Positions 43,401 to 58,400 of a stretch of 64,000 nucleotides of DNA are shown piece after piece. How positions within the stretch are numbered: position 1 is the stretch's first letter; each line of letters opens with the position of its first letter. The stretch spans positions 1 through 64,000 of the forward strand of contig CANNZV010000426.1 of NCBI GenBank assembly GCA_947561585.1. Reading direction: 5' to 3'. The notes beneath the pieces are model-generated. The model made no database searches, was not told the origin of the DNA, and worked only from the letters and a program-made list of their open reading frames with translations. The stretch comes from Caprella mutica. Lineage: Eukaryota; Arthropoda; Malacostraca; Amphipoda; Caprellidae. Both the position numbers and the translations under genes were made by a program.

Positions 43401-46400
43401 AAATTTCTAAGATTTTTTTGCAGTATGTATATATATGTAGATAAAAGGTTTACGTTTTTTTTAAAGATGTTCTCCGTTATTGCTCAAACAAGAGCGTACT
43501 CCTTGCACAGTATTTAGCAAAACATTTTCTAATGTGCCCCTCGTTATTAAGTTAATTTCTTCAATTATGTTGAGTTTCAACTTTTTGGGATGTTCAAGCC
43601 TGTTTTTGTAAGCTTTTGATTAAGAAGATACCCTCAAAGGAAGAAGTCAAGAGGGGTTAAATCAGGAGATCGAACAGGCCTTGAGATTTCACTGAAATGT
43701 CGAATTAAGCGACTTGAAATTGCATTTCTTAATATGGCCATGGTTTCTCTGACGGGAGTTTTTTATCTGCATCATACATATTATAAAAAAATCTTTGAGA
43801 TTTTGTTTATAAATTCATATTTATTTGATATTTTTAGTAGTATTTGTTTTCTTGCAATAAACATATAAAAGTGTAAAGTGACTTTTCCGCCACTCTGTAT
43901 ATGAAAACTATTTGTAAGAAATTCTTAATTAGCTACTTGAATTCTTTATATGGATCCATTATCTTAGAATCAGCTTTGTTATTGTTTTGAATTTGTCGGA
44001 TCTAGTTCGCCTATCGCATATTCTGACTTTTTCTTTGGTGAAATTCAGAGTGTAGAAGAAAGAACGGAAAAAATCGTATATTACATATTATAATAAAACT
44101 ATAGTACAAAATTTGAAATGATTTGCAGTTTTATAATCAGTAACCTAATGAATAGAGAAATAAAAGAAATTAGAGTGGAGGGTACCTTTAAGCTCTATAA
44201 GTGACTCCTGTTTGTTGTTCTCATCAACTCCATCCTCAACTATTTAAGATGTAGCTATTGCACTTAATATTGCAATATGTTTTCAAAATCATAGATATTA
44301 GAAATATCATAGATGGAACTAAATGTAATGGTATCGAATACTATATACCGCTGCCCGCTGTTATAAACACAATTCAATACTTTTTAGTACTCTCCGTCTA
44401 TAATATTTTCGGTATCTACGATTCTCAAAGACTATTGTCACAACCCTAACGATCAATGTTTTTTTTAACGATCATTTTGATTTCAAACAATTTATTCAAA
44501 TTCTAGAGTTACATAACTTATATTTGATTGATTTTGAAATCTGATAAAATAATACTTTTATATCATGTATGTGATAGTATAGACTTTAGAGTTTATAGAC
44601 TATATATTAACAAATTTGTGAAAACACGAAGTAGCTTTTCGCCATCAACGAGTCCGAAGATTTATAACTATTTAGCCGACAACTCTATATCATATATTAA
44701 ATCAATGTTACAGCAATGAAAAACACAGGTAACTCGAGTTTGACGTAACTTTAAACGTACAAATCTCTACTTTTACCTGTATAGATGTTCTTAATCTATG
44801 TTTGGCGTCAGTTTTACACTACTTTAGTGCTGAAACTTTACTATTAGATGCGATAAATCTCTAATTTCGCAGTGTATCTACTATTTACGAAAATTGTGTA
44901 ATTGTCGAGTTACTTTGCGTAATGATTTTAATTTAGCTTTTAGATAAATTAAATAGAAATATTAACATTTTGGTAGCACCCAGGGGCTCTATCCTGAAGC
45001 TGTCTGTGGTGAATGGAAGAGAAGGGGGTGGCTGGCGTCCCTTGGGCCTCGAACTGTTGTAATTTGGATTATGGAATTTACTTTTTCAATTTTACCATGT
45101 TATTTGAATTTCATGGAGTAACTTTTCTGCCTCATTGAGCATTGTTACCGACTGTCGTAGGTAACTTTTGTTCATGGAGCCAATTTCCTTTCTGACTGTT
45201 TCTTCCAGTCCCTTGTATTTAATTTCCGTTTGCAGTCAGCTTTATGGCCTTTGGTTCCGAAGCAGACGTTAAACCCATTCTATAAATGATATATTGTGTG
45301 ACACACTCTCTATCTCTGGACTCACTCTCTATCTCTGGACTCACTCTCTATCTCTGGACTCATTCTCTATCTCTGGACTCACTCTCTATCTCTGGACTCA
45401 TTCTCTATCTCTGGACTCATTCTCTATCTCTGGACTCACTCTCTATCTCTGGACTCATTCTCTATCTCTGGACTCACTGTAGTGTTTCCCAATCTATTCA
45501 GCACACTTGTGCCACACCATCACAAAGCCTGTCCCCTTTCCCCCCACCCCCTTTGGACAGACGGAAATTTCCGCTCTGGGTCTCGGAACGTGATAGAGGT
45601 CCTTTCCAGACCCAGAGGAAAAAAATTAGTTTATTACATAATATCATAGGACTAAGGTCTAGGATCATTATTCTGCAAACCGCATACAATTTGGCTCAGT
45701 ATATATTTTATTATTTGCTTTTAATGTTTTTTTAATACTCTGTGAGCAACAATTGAGCGAATCACTAACCTGACGCTAAAGAAAATGATTGTACACTCTT
45801 TTTTTGGACTTAAATTTAAATTTTATAAACAAACAATGCGTTTTCGGCCTTTGTTTTAGATTTCTATTATTTCTTGAAGTATATTAACGTTTCTACTGTA
45901 TATTAAGTTTCACCAATCTTACTTTTACACGAATATTTAATATTTGATTGATTGTAGTCATTATACCTATCTAGTTAACAGTCAAACCAAACGGTGTACA
46001 TTCTTTTTCTTCCGACTGAAAATTAGGAAGTCGGAAGTAAAAGTCTATTGTAGAGTTTTTATTGTAAAAATCTTTAAAAGCGTATATCATTAAATCTATG
46101 CTAAGAAACATTAGCCTTTTTTGTAAATACAATAAAAAATTACTTGTAGGGGACCTTTAATGTATTTTTCAAGTTATTAAGTCATACAATGTATTTCTGT
46201 GACTCTAATAAAATGCTTCTAAAAATGAACATCAGGAGGGAAAGGGTTAAATTAGGTCTAATTATTTATTCTAATATCAGCACAGCAATTCCAGCTGTAC
46301 ATTTGATATCAGCTCGCTATCTGTTTCACCACCTCCATTCCCCTCCACACCTCCATTGGCCTGCTCCACAGCACCACAGTGACTCCACTCAGTTGAGAGT

Positions 46401-49400
46401 GTGCCGTCGGTTGAGCAGGCTGGGGTAGCTACTTCACCTTCCAGTGTTAGTTAGTAACATTAGAACTGAGTGATTAATGTTTGCAGTGTTACACCACATG
46501 AGTCACAAAAACACTGGGTAAGTAATAACAATAGATATCATCATTTCTATAACAACATTCACGGTTCTGTTTATTTGTGCTAATATAACTTGTATGTAAA
46601 TAATTAAAAACCTCCGTCATATAATCCAGACTATTTTATTGTAATAAATTATTAATTTATTTTATACTCAATGATAACATTAATGTTTAAAATTGTGTTT
46701 CATACCTTCAAACAAGCATCTATAAATTTGTTTATTTCTTATATTTAACAGATAAAACTCGACATTAAATAATTAGGTAGGTAGGTATCGGTGATATTAG
46801 TGCTTATTTAATATAACTTTATTGTATTATCAACTAATGTGAATACAAAATATTAATCTTTATCTATTTTTTGTATTCACTTTCATATCTGGTATTACTG
46901 TATTTAAATAACATGCTATTTATTATAATTTAGCGATAAATTAACTATTACTAGTTAATTAATTTACTGGAATTATTCATTACTATTCTCTACTTTCAAT
47001 TTTTTTCAATGCCTAAATAATCTTTAATATTCAATAACATCAATAATTTGATACGAGATAGTTCCTTTAGCTATTTACAGTATCTTCTTCAGAGTTGCAC
47101 TGTTATTAGTGACTGCATGTGCTTGTGTTGTGGTTGCTCTTTATTTGCATACAAACATCAATAGTCATGTGTACCATCAACAACAAACATCTGAACTATC
47201 AGACCAGCGATGAAAAATATAATATCTATCTGAATTTCCAAACTTGTTGATTCATGTGTCGAACTCTCATTATTGCTTCCACCGAACTCCTCCTTCTTCC
47301 ACCGAACTCTTATTTCTTCCACCGAACTTATATTACTCCCACTGAACTTCGCTTGCTTCCACCAAACTTCTTCTTCCACTGAACTTTTTTAACGCTACTT
47401 TCAGTTTTAGAGGATAGCGCTAGGGTTATGCTCTTCAACTACGAGGTCTTAGATTTTTGTGTTAGGTAGGCTCGTAGGCTTCATTTACTATCACCTCTTC
47501 ATTTTCCTCTTCCACCCGTGAGTGCAGCCACCGGTGCTTGTGTCCTTTTTCGTCACATTCCTTGGTAAGTGACTGTATTCACGGAGTAGCTTTCCTGCAA
47601 CAATGAGGTTGTAAGCGACGGTGGTTATACTATACTTTTCTTTCTGATTGCTTCTTCCAGTCCCTTGTATTTAATTTCCTTTTGTCGTCATCGATATAGC
47701 CTTTAGTTCCGAAGCAGACGTTAAACCCCTACTAAATTAATAGAAAAAATCCTAACTTCTATTACTCCAACCGAGCTGCTTTATTTTATTAATTATTTAA
47801 TCTTTTAATATTAACATGTTTTTTTTTTTTTTTTGGTAACAGTAGCTTTTATTCCCCATACTAATCATGAGAATTAATATATTAATTTTCTTCCTATACA
47901 TATAATCTGTGTATGATATGTATTTGATTGATATCAATTCATTTAATGCAAATGATTATAAAGATTATTAACAGAACATCGTTGAAATAATATCTAAATA
48001 ATTAGGTTTTGAAATTTGTATATACTTACTGTGGAAGATTTAAAATTAATTTTCGTATTTTAACTTAGACCCATAATTGATATCTAGTTTAAAATGTAAC
48101 CAAATTACTTTAACCATCATTATTCATGGTTATTTAAATTAATGTATTCAGCTATTTTTACCAAAATTATTATTGGTTCTTTTCCAATTTATGTAAATAT
48201 GAATTTAGAAAATGTATTGGGTGAAAATTGTGTTCCGCAGAATCGGTACCAACTCTACGGATGTTGCTACAAACATTACGATTACTTTCTTTACTATCAT
48301 TGAATAGTCATTATATTTCAAATGAAGCTTTCTTAACTATGAACTGAATTTGTTAGTTTATTATTATTATTGTATTTTTTTTCAAATGTAATATTTATAA
48401 TTATTAGCTAACAAATTTTGAAAGTTTTTTTTTTCAATGAAATATAACTTTTAAATTTTTATCGAAATTTGTAAGAATGTTTTATTATTCTTTTTGAAGG
48501 ATAAAAGTGTCATTATAGAAGGATTGGTTTGCAATTTAATAAATCAGTTAAAACGACAAAATTTTGTTAGCTAGCTTTTTTATTTATCATTTTATTTCGA
48601 ATGCTATGTAAAATCATTTGTGACTAGTAGCTCCTCCCACTCTAATACCATCCACAGCATTTCACGATAAATTCATATCAACTTCTATTTTATTTATTTT
48701 CATTGCAAATTTAATTTCAATTGATTAAATTTCAATTTATCAATTTTCTTACTCAATGATAATAATTTAGTAATATTCAGTAATAATTTAATACTATTCA
48801 ATTTATTAATCGATTATCGTAATAATGTCATAGATACGAAGTCTCCATCAATTTTAGCATCTAAATTCTGAATAACGGCCTAACCTTAGTTGTACTTTAA
48901 TTGTAATTGCCAGCTATAACTTTTCACTGCATAGTCACTTTGAATGAAAACAAAGCAATGAATTGTACCAGGAAACTCTTTAAATTATTAATTATATAAC
49001 TACAATATTGATTAACATGATGTACAGGGAGACACAGCTATACTGCAACTTTCAATTTTCGATGTATCCTTTTTCAAAGGATGAAATGGGTATAGAAAGG
49101 TCATTTACAAAGATGTAATCATTACAATCTATAACACAGTTATTAGATATAATAAATAAATGATTTTCGAGATCTCTGTCGAAATCACGCTAAATAGCCA
49201 ATAGTCGCAAACATCCACATCTGGAGAGTTAGTAAGCCAAATGTCTTTCTGGAAGAAACCTGGCTTTCATAGCATCGTAGTTTCTACGAATCCGGTAGAG
49301 AAAAATATCATTAATATTCAAATACTGTTGTGTGTTGATTTTAAGTGTAGCTTCGATGAAACGAGGAGGCGTCGTTTGCCATCATTACCCACGACTGCTA

Positions 49401-52400
49401 AAATCATCACAGAAACGGGATTTATGCTACATACCACATGAGAAGCTTCTGAAATGCCATAAACAATAACTGGCATGTTATGAAAATTTTTAGCCTCGTC
49501 AACATTGAAACGTTTTCTCATCGACAAAGAAAAGCAACTTGTCCTTCTTTGCTCTTGAGATGATTGAGAAGCTTTGAGCATCTTTCAACACTGACGGCTC
49601 TTGAGTGAGCAGCCAAGAGGTTCCGGTCTCTCCTGAGGCGTTTTACTCGTGCTGCAGCAAAGAGAATGATGCATGAAAACACGCTACGACTAAATATACG
49701 TATGTAATTTGTATGTGCACAGCGGCTGGGTGTTTATTATGCTGCATTTATGGTGAAGACCTGCCTCGTGTGAAATAGGCTTCAGATTTCAATTTTGTTC
49801 AGTTTTGACATAGTCTAAATTGAGTCTGCTTTCAATGACTCTTTCAGTCCTGCCAGAAAAGTTTAGTTTCCATTGCGATCTTTTCGAGTGCTGTAGTGAC
49901 TTCTTTCTAATTCACCCTCGACATCAAACTTGTCCTCGAGAAACTGTCGTCATTGCATAGCCAGTACTCTTCCTAATTAAGTCCGAACGAAGGAGAGCTC
50001 CCAGCGTGTCTCATTTCGCAGATGGCTATCCTTATTCTGCCATGTTTTACCAAACTTTTCTAAATATTATTCAACTATCTTTTAGAATGTAGTTTTAAGG
50101 TTATCAGAAAAAAAGTTCTTAATCTTTTTACTATAAATATTTAATTTTTTTATCTTATAGCTATTAGGCTACTTAATTTAAAATATTAGACTATTCTTTG
50201 AATATTCTTTTAATTTTAGTTTTCAATACGTTTGAATTTACCTAATATTGTACCATGCGTCATACCTCCATTTGCCGGTTTTTCATCACACACATGTGCT
50301 GTTATACACCCGGTCAGAAAATTATGGTCGATGGTAATGTATGGTATTAAATCCCATGTCTCGTTTGAAACAACCTAAAATACGGTGTGTATTTTATAGT
50401 TAGGTGTAATGGTGTATCTTTGTTATTGTTTATCTATGTTATTCCTACAGAGTAGATTTTCATTCAAATCAGTATATTTTACTCAAATTTTCCCATGATC
50501 ATTTTACAATTTTTAACGCTACTTGCAGTTTTAGAGGATAGCGCTAGGGTTATGCTCTTCAACTACGAGGTCTTAAATTTTGTGTTAGGTAGACTTGCAG
50601 ACTTCATTACTATCACTTCTTCGTTTTCCTCTTCTATCCGTGAGTGCAACTACTGGTGTTTGTGTCCCTTTTCGTCACACTCCTTGGTAAGTGACTGCAA
50701 TCACGGAGTAGCTTTTCTGCATCTATGAGTATTGTTAACGATTGATGGCAGATAACTTTGTTCATGGAGTTACTTTCCTTACTGACTCCCTTGTATTTAA
50801 CTTTTAACGTCAGCGATATGGTCTTTGGTTCCGAAGCAGACGTTGAACCCCTTTTCAATTAAAATTAATTATTGAAATGATATTCTATAAAAAAAATATC
50901 CAAATTACATTTTTTGTTATAGTCTGCTCGTATCAATTCACTATGGTCAAAAATATTACACTAGTTTTATATAAACTGATTTGTTTCAATTATAAATTCA
51001 ACATGTATTGAATAAATTAGTGATAGAAAAATAGACATTATCTGAGTTCCGTTGGAAATTTTTGACGCTGTGTGGCCAGAATGAGTATTTTCTACCTTAA
51101 TTACCTTCTATAATTAATATTACTGTACTTACTATCATCATGTTCGTTTGGATCACTCCTGATTTGTCAGCTGGTAGAGTAGGGTTGGCCTCATCAGAAT
51201 TTTTCAGGTCAAAACAAGCTTCCTGAGGGTCATGCTAAATTTTTCCGTTTTCTGAATTATTTAGGAGAGACTGAATTATTTTAACAATTAGTTTATTATA
51301 AAATTGAAGTGAAGGTAAATGCCAGACTGTGATAACTACTGATAGTGATTCAGGCTAACACTGTGACTATTCAAACATAATGGTACTCTGTCTATTCAAT
51401 ACCGAGATAAAATAGTTACCGCTTAAAGTTTCGTTTTCTTTACGGTTGAAGGTTAACTCTTGTAAATCGATAAAAAATAAATGGGTGCCCCTCTTGGGGC
51501 AATAGTGCTGCTTGTACTCACTCCTGTCTTTGGTGATAGTATATATCGTATTTATCTACTTGACTCTGACTTCAAAATGACATGAATAGTACAGTAAAGA
51601 AATGGAAAGAGTCAAGTCATTTCTAGTTATAGAACTGTTTTGAAAATAACGTGTCTCTTTTGATGCACATCACTCATTTACGAGAACACTGTCATAACTG
51701 ATGGAAAAGACTCAAACTCAACGGGAAATCCATATTATAATGAGGTTATTTAAACTCAACGTTAAAGTTTTTATCAGGTTTCTGTCATAACTCCAAAGAT
51801 GATTGTTCAAGGAGAGGCATTTCAGTACTTGTAATATACTTACATTTAATGGTATATCGTTAGGACATTTAGCCTCTCTAGCGGTAAATTTTCGAGCTAC
51901 AATTATTAAACTTTTACCAAATAAATCATTATTTTATGATTTATATGACTATGTGGATAACTCGATAATACATATTTTTGTGTTTATCACATTGTTCTTC
52001 CAAACGAGCGATATGCCTACCTACCATGGAATATTTAAAGTGTTAATAGCTTATATACTTACTCTGTTTGTTAGAGTGTACGTACCCCCCTGTCCCCCTC
52101 CCCACTTTAACAGGTGTGCTACACCTCAGCTGTGTTAGTCACACAGGTGTTAGTTACTCAGTGGTGTGGTGAAGGTGCAAGAGCTAGGCTGGTGAAGACA
52201 GGCAGAGCCCCAATGGTAGAATGTGGACAGAGTAAGGAGAGGCACGGGAGATGCTGCCCCTTGTACATATGCTAGCTTTGATCTGTCTTATTCTTTTTAG
52301 TCTTCTCAAGGTGTGTTCTCTTCTAATGTTCTACCCATACCTCCATTTGCCGGTTTTTCATCTCACACATGTGCTGTTATACACCCGGTCAGAAAATTAT

Positions 52401-55400
52401 GGTCGGTGGTACAATGTATAGCATAAAATACCATGTCTCGTTTCAAAATGGCACTATAAAATGCCGTTTCTTTATTATTATTATAAGTTTTTCTTTATTT
52501 TCCCTTTGCGTGCTGATGTTTATTGTTATTGCAGATCTGAATATTTCTCAGCTAAGTGTTGTGTCTATCATATCAGTTATTCAGCTCATGTTTCATTGAA
52601 CTGAAATATCTAGTCACTGGATTGATGAGTTATAACTTCAAACTGTAATCGTTGTACAGTTTTGCAATGGAATCATAATTGTTGCAATTATTGAAGTGTA
52701 TCGGCACGCTCCATTGTTATGTTTTAATTACTGTACTTAATTTGGTAGCAATGTGTTATCAAAGCTACTGTCCAGGATCCGGGTGAAAATGATTTTTTGT
52801 ATAATATTGTAGAACTGTAGTCTGGTATCATTAATCTGAACCCACATAAAATTTAGCACAGTATATTTATATTTTCATGTGCTTTTAAAACTTAATACTC
52901 AAAGAGCCCCAATAGTACGTAATATTAATATGACGCTGAAAAAAAAAAACAATTTTTTGGTTTTAAACATTGCTTTTTCATCCTTAATAAAGTTGTAAAT
53001 GAACTACTGATGTAAATTGAACTATCAAATAATAATAACTGACAAATGCTCACAAAATTTATGTGAACATTATTCAGTATATGATGGCCAAGTGATAAAA
53101 ATATTAAAGGTACCCAACATATCATTAGGTTACTAATAATTCAGAAATTATAGATAAATCATTTTTGTGTCATCCTGTACATATTACCATGTGTCCATTT
53201 CTAGTTAGTTACAGATGATTAGTAATCACAGGTGTGCAGTAAATCATTTAAATCATCACTCCTGTGTAAAACTTCCTCATATTCCATATAACTACTCAAT
53301 AGTTATAATATAAGTGAAGAAATAGTCATATTTCGTAATAGTATTTTTTAGATAAAAAGGATTGGCTTTATTAGGTATAGATATATATTTTTTCTATGTC
53401 TGTTCGGTTTAGATGTTTTGTAACTTAACAGGAGAATATTCTTTAGAAAATTATCTCGAGTGCAAATTACAGCAAAGAAAGTTACATTTGATGATAATTT
53501 CCCAATCTCTTGTTTCTTTATTTCCATTAGACTTTTAGAGTTGTATGTAAGATCATACATATTTGAATAGTACCATTAAGATTTTAAAGAATATCCGATA
53601 AAACTATTATTGTTTTTTTCATGTTTATATCTCAATAGATGTATAAATATTATAACTTTTTAAAACGTATATTTTTCTTTCCAGTCCAAAGATGATTCCT
53701 GGAATCGAGAGAAGCAAAATCTGGTCAGCAAAATCAGCGATCTGGAACGCTCGAACGCTTCACTCAAAGAAGAGAACGAGGCGTTCCAGGAAAATCTGCA
53801 GGCTCTTGAACAGGAACACCTGATAAACATCAATGCTCTGCAGAAGCACAAGAAAGAACTTGCTCAGAACCTGGAAAACGCTAAGACAAATCACAAGAAA
53901 AGTCAGAATGTCACCAAGGCGGAGCATAAGAAAGTCCTGGAAAGCACCATAGCTCAGCACAAGAAGAAGATTGAGGATCTAGAGAGAAATCACAAGAGAG
54001 ATTCGAAGAAAGATGCTAGTAGGGAGAAAATTGCCTCCCTCCAGAAACAAATTGAAAACCTTTTGGTTGAAAACAAAAGCAAGGATGTTACCATTTCAGA
54101 ACTTCAGAAGTCTAAGGACGAAGTTGTAACGGCGAGAGACAACTTACAACATGAACTGACACAGCTACAACAGACTAAGTTAGAAGTCCCTACCATTGAA
54201 CTTGATCGAGTGAAAGTACTCATGAATCAGTTAGAAGAAACCAAGAATGAAACTAATCAAAAGCAACAGGTAAAAATGATAAACTCTTATTATTATTTTA
54301 GGAGTCGTGTAGTAGTAAATATGATCCATTTTATGTTTTCAATGGTATTCAAACTATATCTTCTACTTTCTACTTATTTTACCTATAATTTTATCAGTTA
54401 GCTATAGAGAATCTCATTATTTGTAATCTTCAACTGGAGGTCTTACATTTTAGCATTTAAAGTCTGTTGTAGTTATTTTACTTCTAACATTTGTGATATG
54501 ATCGTCAAACTCCTAATAGTGAACCATATTGTTAAAAAAATTAAAACCAAGACTAACTTTTATGAATCTTCACTGCTATTTTGCAGGCGAGTGCACTGAC
54601 ACTAATGGAAAAAACTAAGGAGTTAGCTGAGGCCCAACACAAAGTGAATGAGCTGACGTCTCTCATCAAACAACTCGAAGAGAGGATTCGAACTCTGGAT
54701 GACGACAACCACGAGCAAGTCAAAGACATGCTCAGGAAGCAGAAAGATCTGGATGAGACCATAGAGAAGATGAGGCAGGAAACGGAGCAGATGAGAGAGA
54801 AGAAGAAGAGTGATGAGAAGGAACTAGAGGAGGAGAGGAAGAAGAAGGTTCAGTTGGAGGAGAGTGTCTCTAAAGACAGGGAGAGACATGATAAGCTGCG
54901 CAATGAGTTGTGGGAGAAGGAGAAGGAAATACAGGCACTGCGTGAACAACATCAGAAAGAAATGCTAGACATAGAGGTTAGTTGGTATCTTGTCTAGATT
55001 ATGTGTTATAAAAGAGAACTCCTGTCTTTACTACCATTAGATACTTACATTTCAATATTGAGTGAGGAAGATTCAATCTCGCCTCGCATGAATGAATATC
55101 GATTGCCTTACTATATCTAATTTAACGGTTCTTTACAATGTTTTTATCTGCCTTTCAAGTAATTTTACTCTCCCGTATCTTCACCATTATAGCATTCTAA
55201 TATCTCCCCCCTCTCTCCTTACACTTTCAGAGCTCCTCGTCACCAGTGGAAGGTGCTCCAATAACCATTGACGAAAGAGCCTTGCTTTTCAAGCTAAGGG
55301 AGCAACTCAAAGAAACAACCAACTTGCTTAAGGCCTCTGATGCTAGAGGGGTAAGATCTAAACTCCTAGACATCTAACTAGTTACTTAGCTTCGAAACTA

Positions 55401-58400
55401 AGTTAAGTTAGACTTCTTAATACTATTTAAAAATAAAACTGAAATTGATAGATGTGTTAAAGATTTCTGAAATATAATTTATAGCAATTTATTATTTTAA
55501 TTTCTTGATTATTTTTCCTCAGGATGAACTTCAACGCGAAAACGAGGATCTGAAAGACCAACTTGAAGCGACAGAAGAAATATATGGCAGAACACCTCCT
55601 GATGGAGGCGTATGTCCTCCTATTCCTCCCACCTCCTCCATGTCACCTTCACGCCTCCTTCACACCATAGATGAGAGTGAAGAGGAGGCCACCCCTTCGA
55701 GTAACAATGAGATAGAAATAATAGGAGAGGTGGCCCTTCACAACGGTGTGATGGGTGACTCTCCCCGTCAGTTACACACCATCATGGAGGAGAATAGGGA
55801 GGGTGACGTGGTGACTGAGGGGAGAATGCGCTTTGTAGAGGGTGACTCAGATGCTGCTAGAGTTGAGAGAGAACAAAACTTAGTTCACCATTTGGAAGAG
55901 GGTGACGGAGAAGAGGATTCGTGTTCCCAGTGCTCCAAACTGATGACTCTGCTAAAGTCCACACAGTCTCAGTTAGAGACGAGGCAGGTGGAACTCATCT
56001 ACAAGAAAGACCAGTACGATAACCTCCTGGAGGCTATACAGGACATTGGCACTGCCGCCAATCTGGATGAGTCTCCCCGTGCCATCCATGCCTTTTGTGA
56101 AGCTTTGGAAGCCAAGGTGAAACACTTGGAGAACCAGAAGAAACTCTTTGAGACTCAGAAGCGGTCGTGGAAGGAAGAAAATCAAGCTACAGTCATCGCA
56201 GCTTTCAACAGTTTCCTAGCTACTACTTCAACTGAGGGAAACTTAGACGATGTCGTACTAGTTATGAAGAAAATGATAGAAATTATTCATGACGAACTGC
56301 TGAAATTGTTTGATGACAAGCCTGACTTTACACGAACCATTATAACTGTGAGTAATAAGCTGCAATTGAATTTGTTTCAATTGGTGAACATGGATAGGAT
56401 TAATAACGCAAAAGAGGAATCCAAAAGCAAACTAGAAGAAAAGTGTAAGAAGTGTCCTGAACTTGAAGCCGAAGTTGCTAGAATAACAGAGGAGAAAAAT
56501 GACTTGGCACAAATCATCAAAGAACTTTCTGATGAAGAAAATAGAGAGATACTTCAACAGGAAATGGATAAAGATGTGTTAAAAAAAGCAAATGAAAATT
56601 TGGTCACAATAAATAATCAGCTCACTCAAACTCTGCATGATAAGGAAATCGAAATAAAGAAGCTGCTGACAGTGTCTGAAGAATTAACAGTTGCTAGGGA
56701 AGATCTAGCTAAAAATACTGCCCAAATAACCAGCATGAAGGAGGAGCTTGCGAAAAGAGAGGGTATTGTAGAGGAAAAAATGAACCTAGAAGAAGATATG
56801 AAGAAACTGACTGCCAAACATGATGAAGAGGTGAAAAAAGAAACCTCAACTTTGGATGATGACAAGCAGCAGTTGATAGATGAGAAGGAATGTCTCCTAT
56901 TGAGTGTAACAGAGCTCAAAAAGGAGACTGAGGAGCTCAATGCAAGAATAGAAGAGTTAGAGAATTTAGTGAAAGTAGAGGAGGAGCGAAAGGGATCAGA
57001 GTCAGAGGAAGATGACTTCCTAAAGGTAGAACATGACTCTCTCAAAAATGAACACTGTACAGTGAAACAACAACTTAACTGCTTGCAGACTGAACATGAT
57101 GCCCTCAAGAATGAACATGATTCTCTGAAGAATGAACATGATGCTTTCAAGACTGAACTTGATGCCCTCAAGACTGAACACGATTCTATGAAGACTGAAT
57201 GTGGTTCTTTGAAGACTGAAAATGATTCATTGAACAGTGAATATGATTCTCTGAAGACTGATCACGATTCTCTGAAGACTGATCACGATTCTCTGAAGAC
57301 TAAACATGATTCCTTGAAGACTGAACATGATTCCTTGAAGACTGAACATGATTCCTTGAAGACTGAACATGATTCCTTGAAGACTGAACATGATTCCTTG
57401 AAGACTGAACATGATTCCTTGAAGACTGAACATGATTCCTTGAAGAATGAACATGATTCCTTGAAGACTGAACATGATTCCTTGAAGGCTAAGCATGATT
57501 CTTTGAAGACTGAACATGATTCTTTGAGGATCAAATATGATTCTCTAAAGAGTGAAAATGATTCGATTAAAACTGATTACAATTCTCTGAAGACTGAATG
57601 TGATTCTTTGAAGACTGAAAATAATTCATCGAAAATTATACATGATTCTTCAAAGATTGAACTTGATTCCTTGAAGAATGAACATGATTCTTTGAGGATT
57701 AAACATGATTCCTTGAAGTCTGAATATGATTCTTTGAAGTCTGAATATGATTCTTTGAAAACTGAATATGATTCTTTGAAAACTGAACATGATTCTTCAA
57801 AGACTGAGAATGATTCTTTGAGGATTAATCATAATTCTCTGAAGACTGAATATGATTCTTTGAAAACTGAACTTGATTCTCTTAAGACTGAACATGATTC
57901 TCTAAAGACTGAACATGATTCTCTAAAGACTGAACATGATTCTCTAAAGACTGAACATGATTCTCTAAAGACTGAGCATGATTCTTCTAAGACTGCTCCT
58001 CCAGTTCTGTCAGAATCCGAGTACGATTCTCTGAAAGTGGAGCATCAAAGCTTGAAGTCCAAGCTGGAAGATCTCACCAGCAAACTAGCAGAGAAAACTA
58101 GCGAAGTGGTGGAGGTGGAGGCAAAACTGACAGACTGTCAGGACAAGCTGTCAGAGTTCCAGCAGGGTGTGTCTGTGCTGCAGGCAGAGAGGCAGCAGAT
58201 GGTCAATGCACTGACGCAGAAGCACCAGGAGAGTGTTGCCTACCACTCGGAGATACAGAGACTGTCTGTTCTAATGGAGAAGGTGTGTACACTGTCTTCA
58301 TTTGGGGTAGAAACTGAATTATCGGTCAGTTTCATCATCTTCAGTTATAGAAGAAAAAACTATATAATTTTATTTTTATTGGTATCAATGATACCTGCAC

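Noticed and set aside
54063..54401. Separate 112-codon gene starting MVENKSKD
   Set aside because: It is the 3' part of golgin exon 7 read through its donor into the intron.
56626..57534. Open frames on the - strand opposite exon 10
   Set aside because: Shadows of the heptad repeats; the + strand is clearly the coding strand from homology and splice phases.
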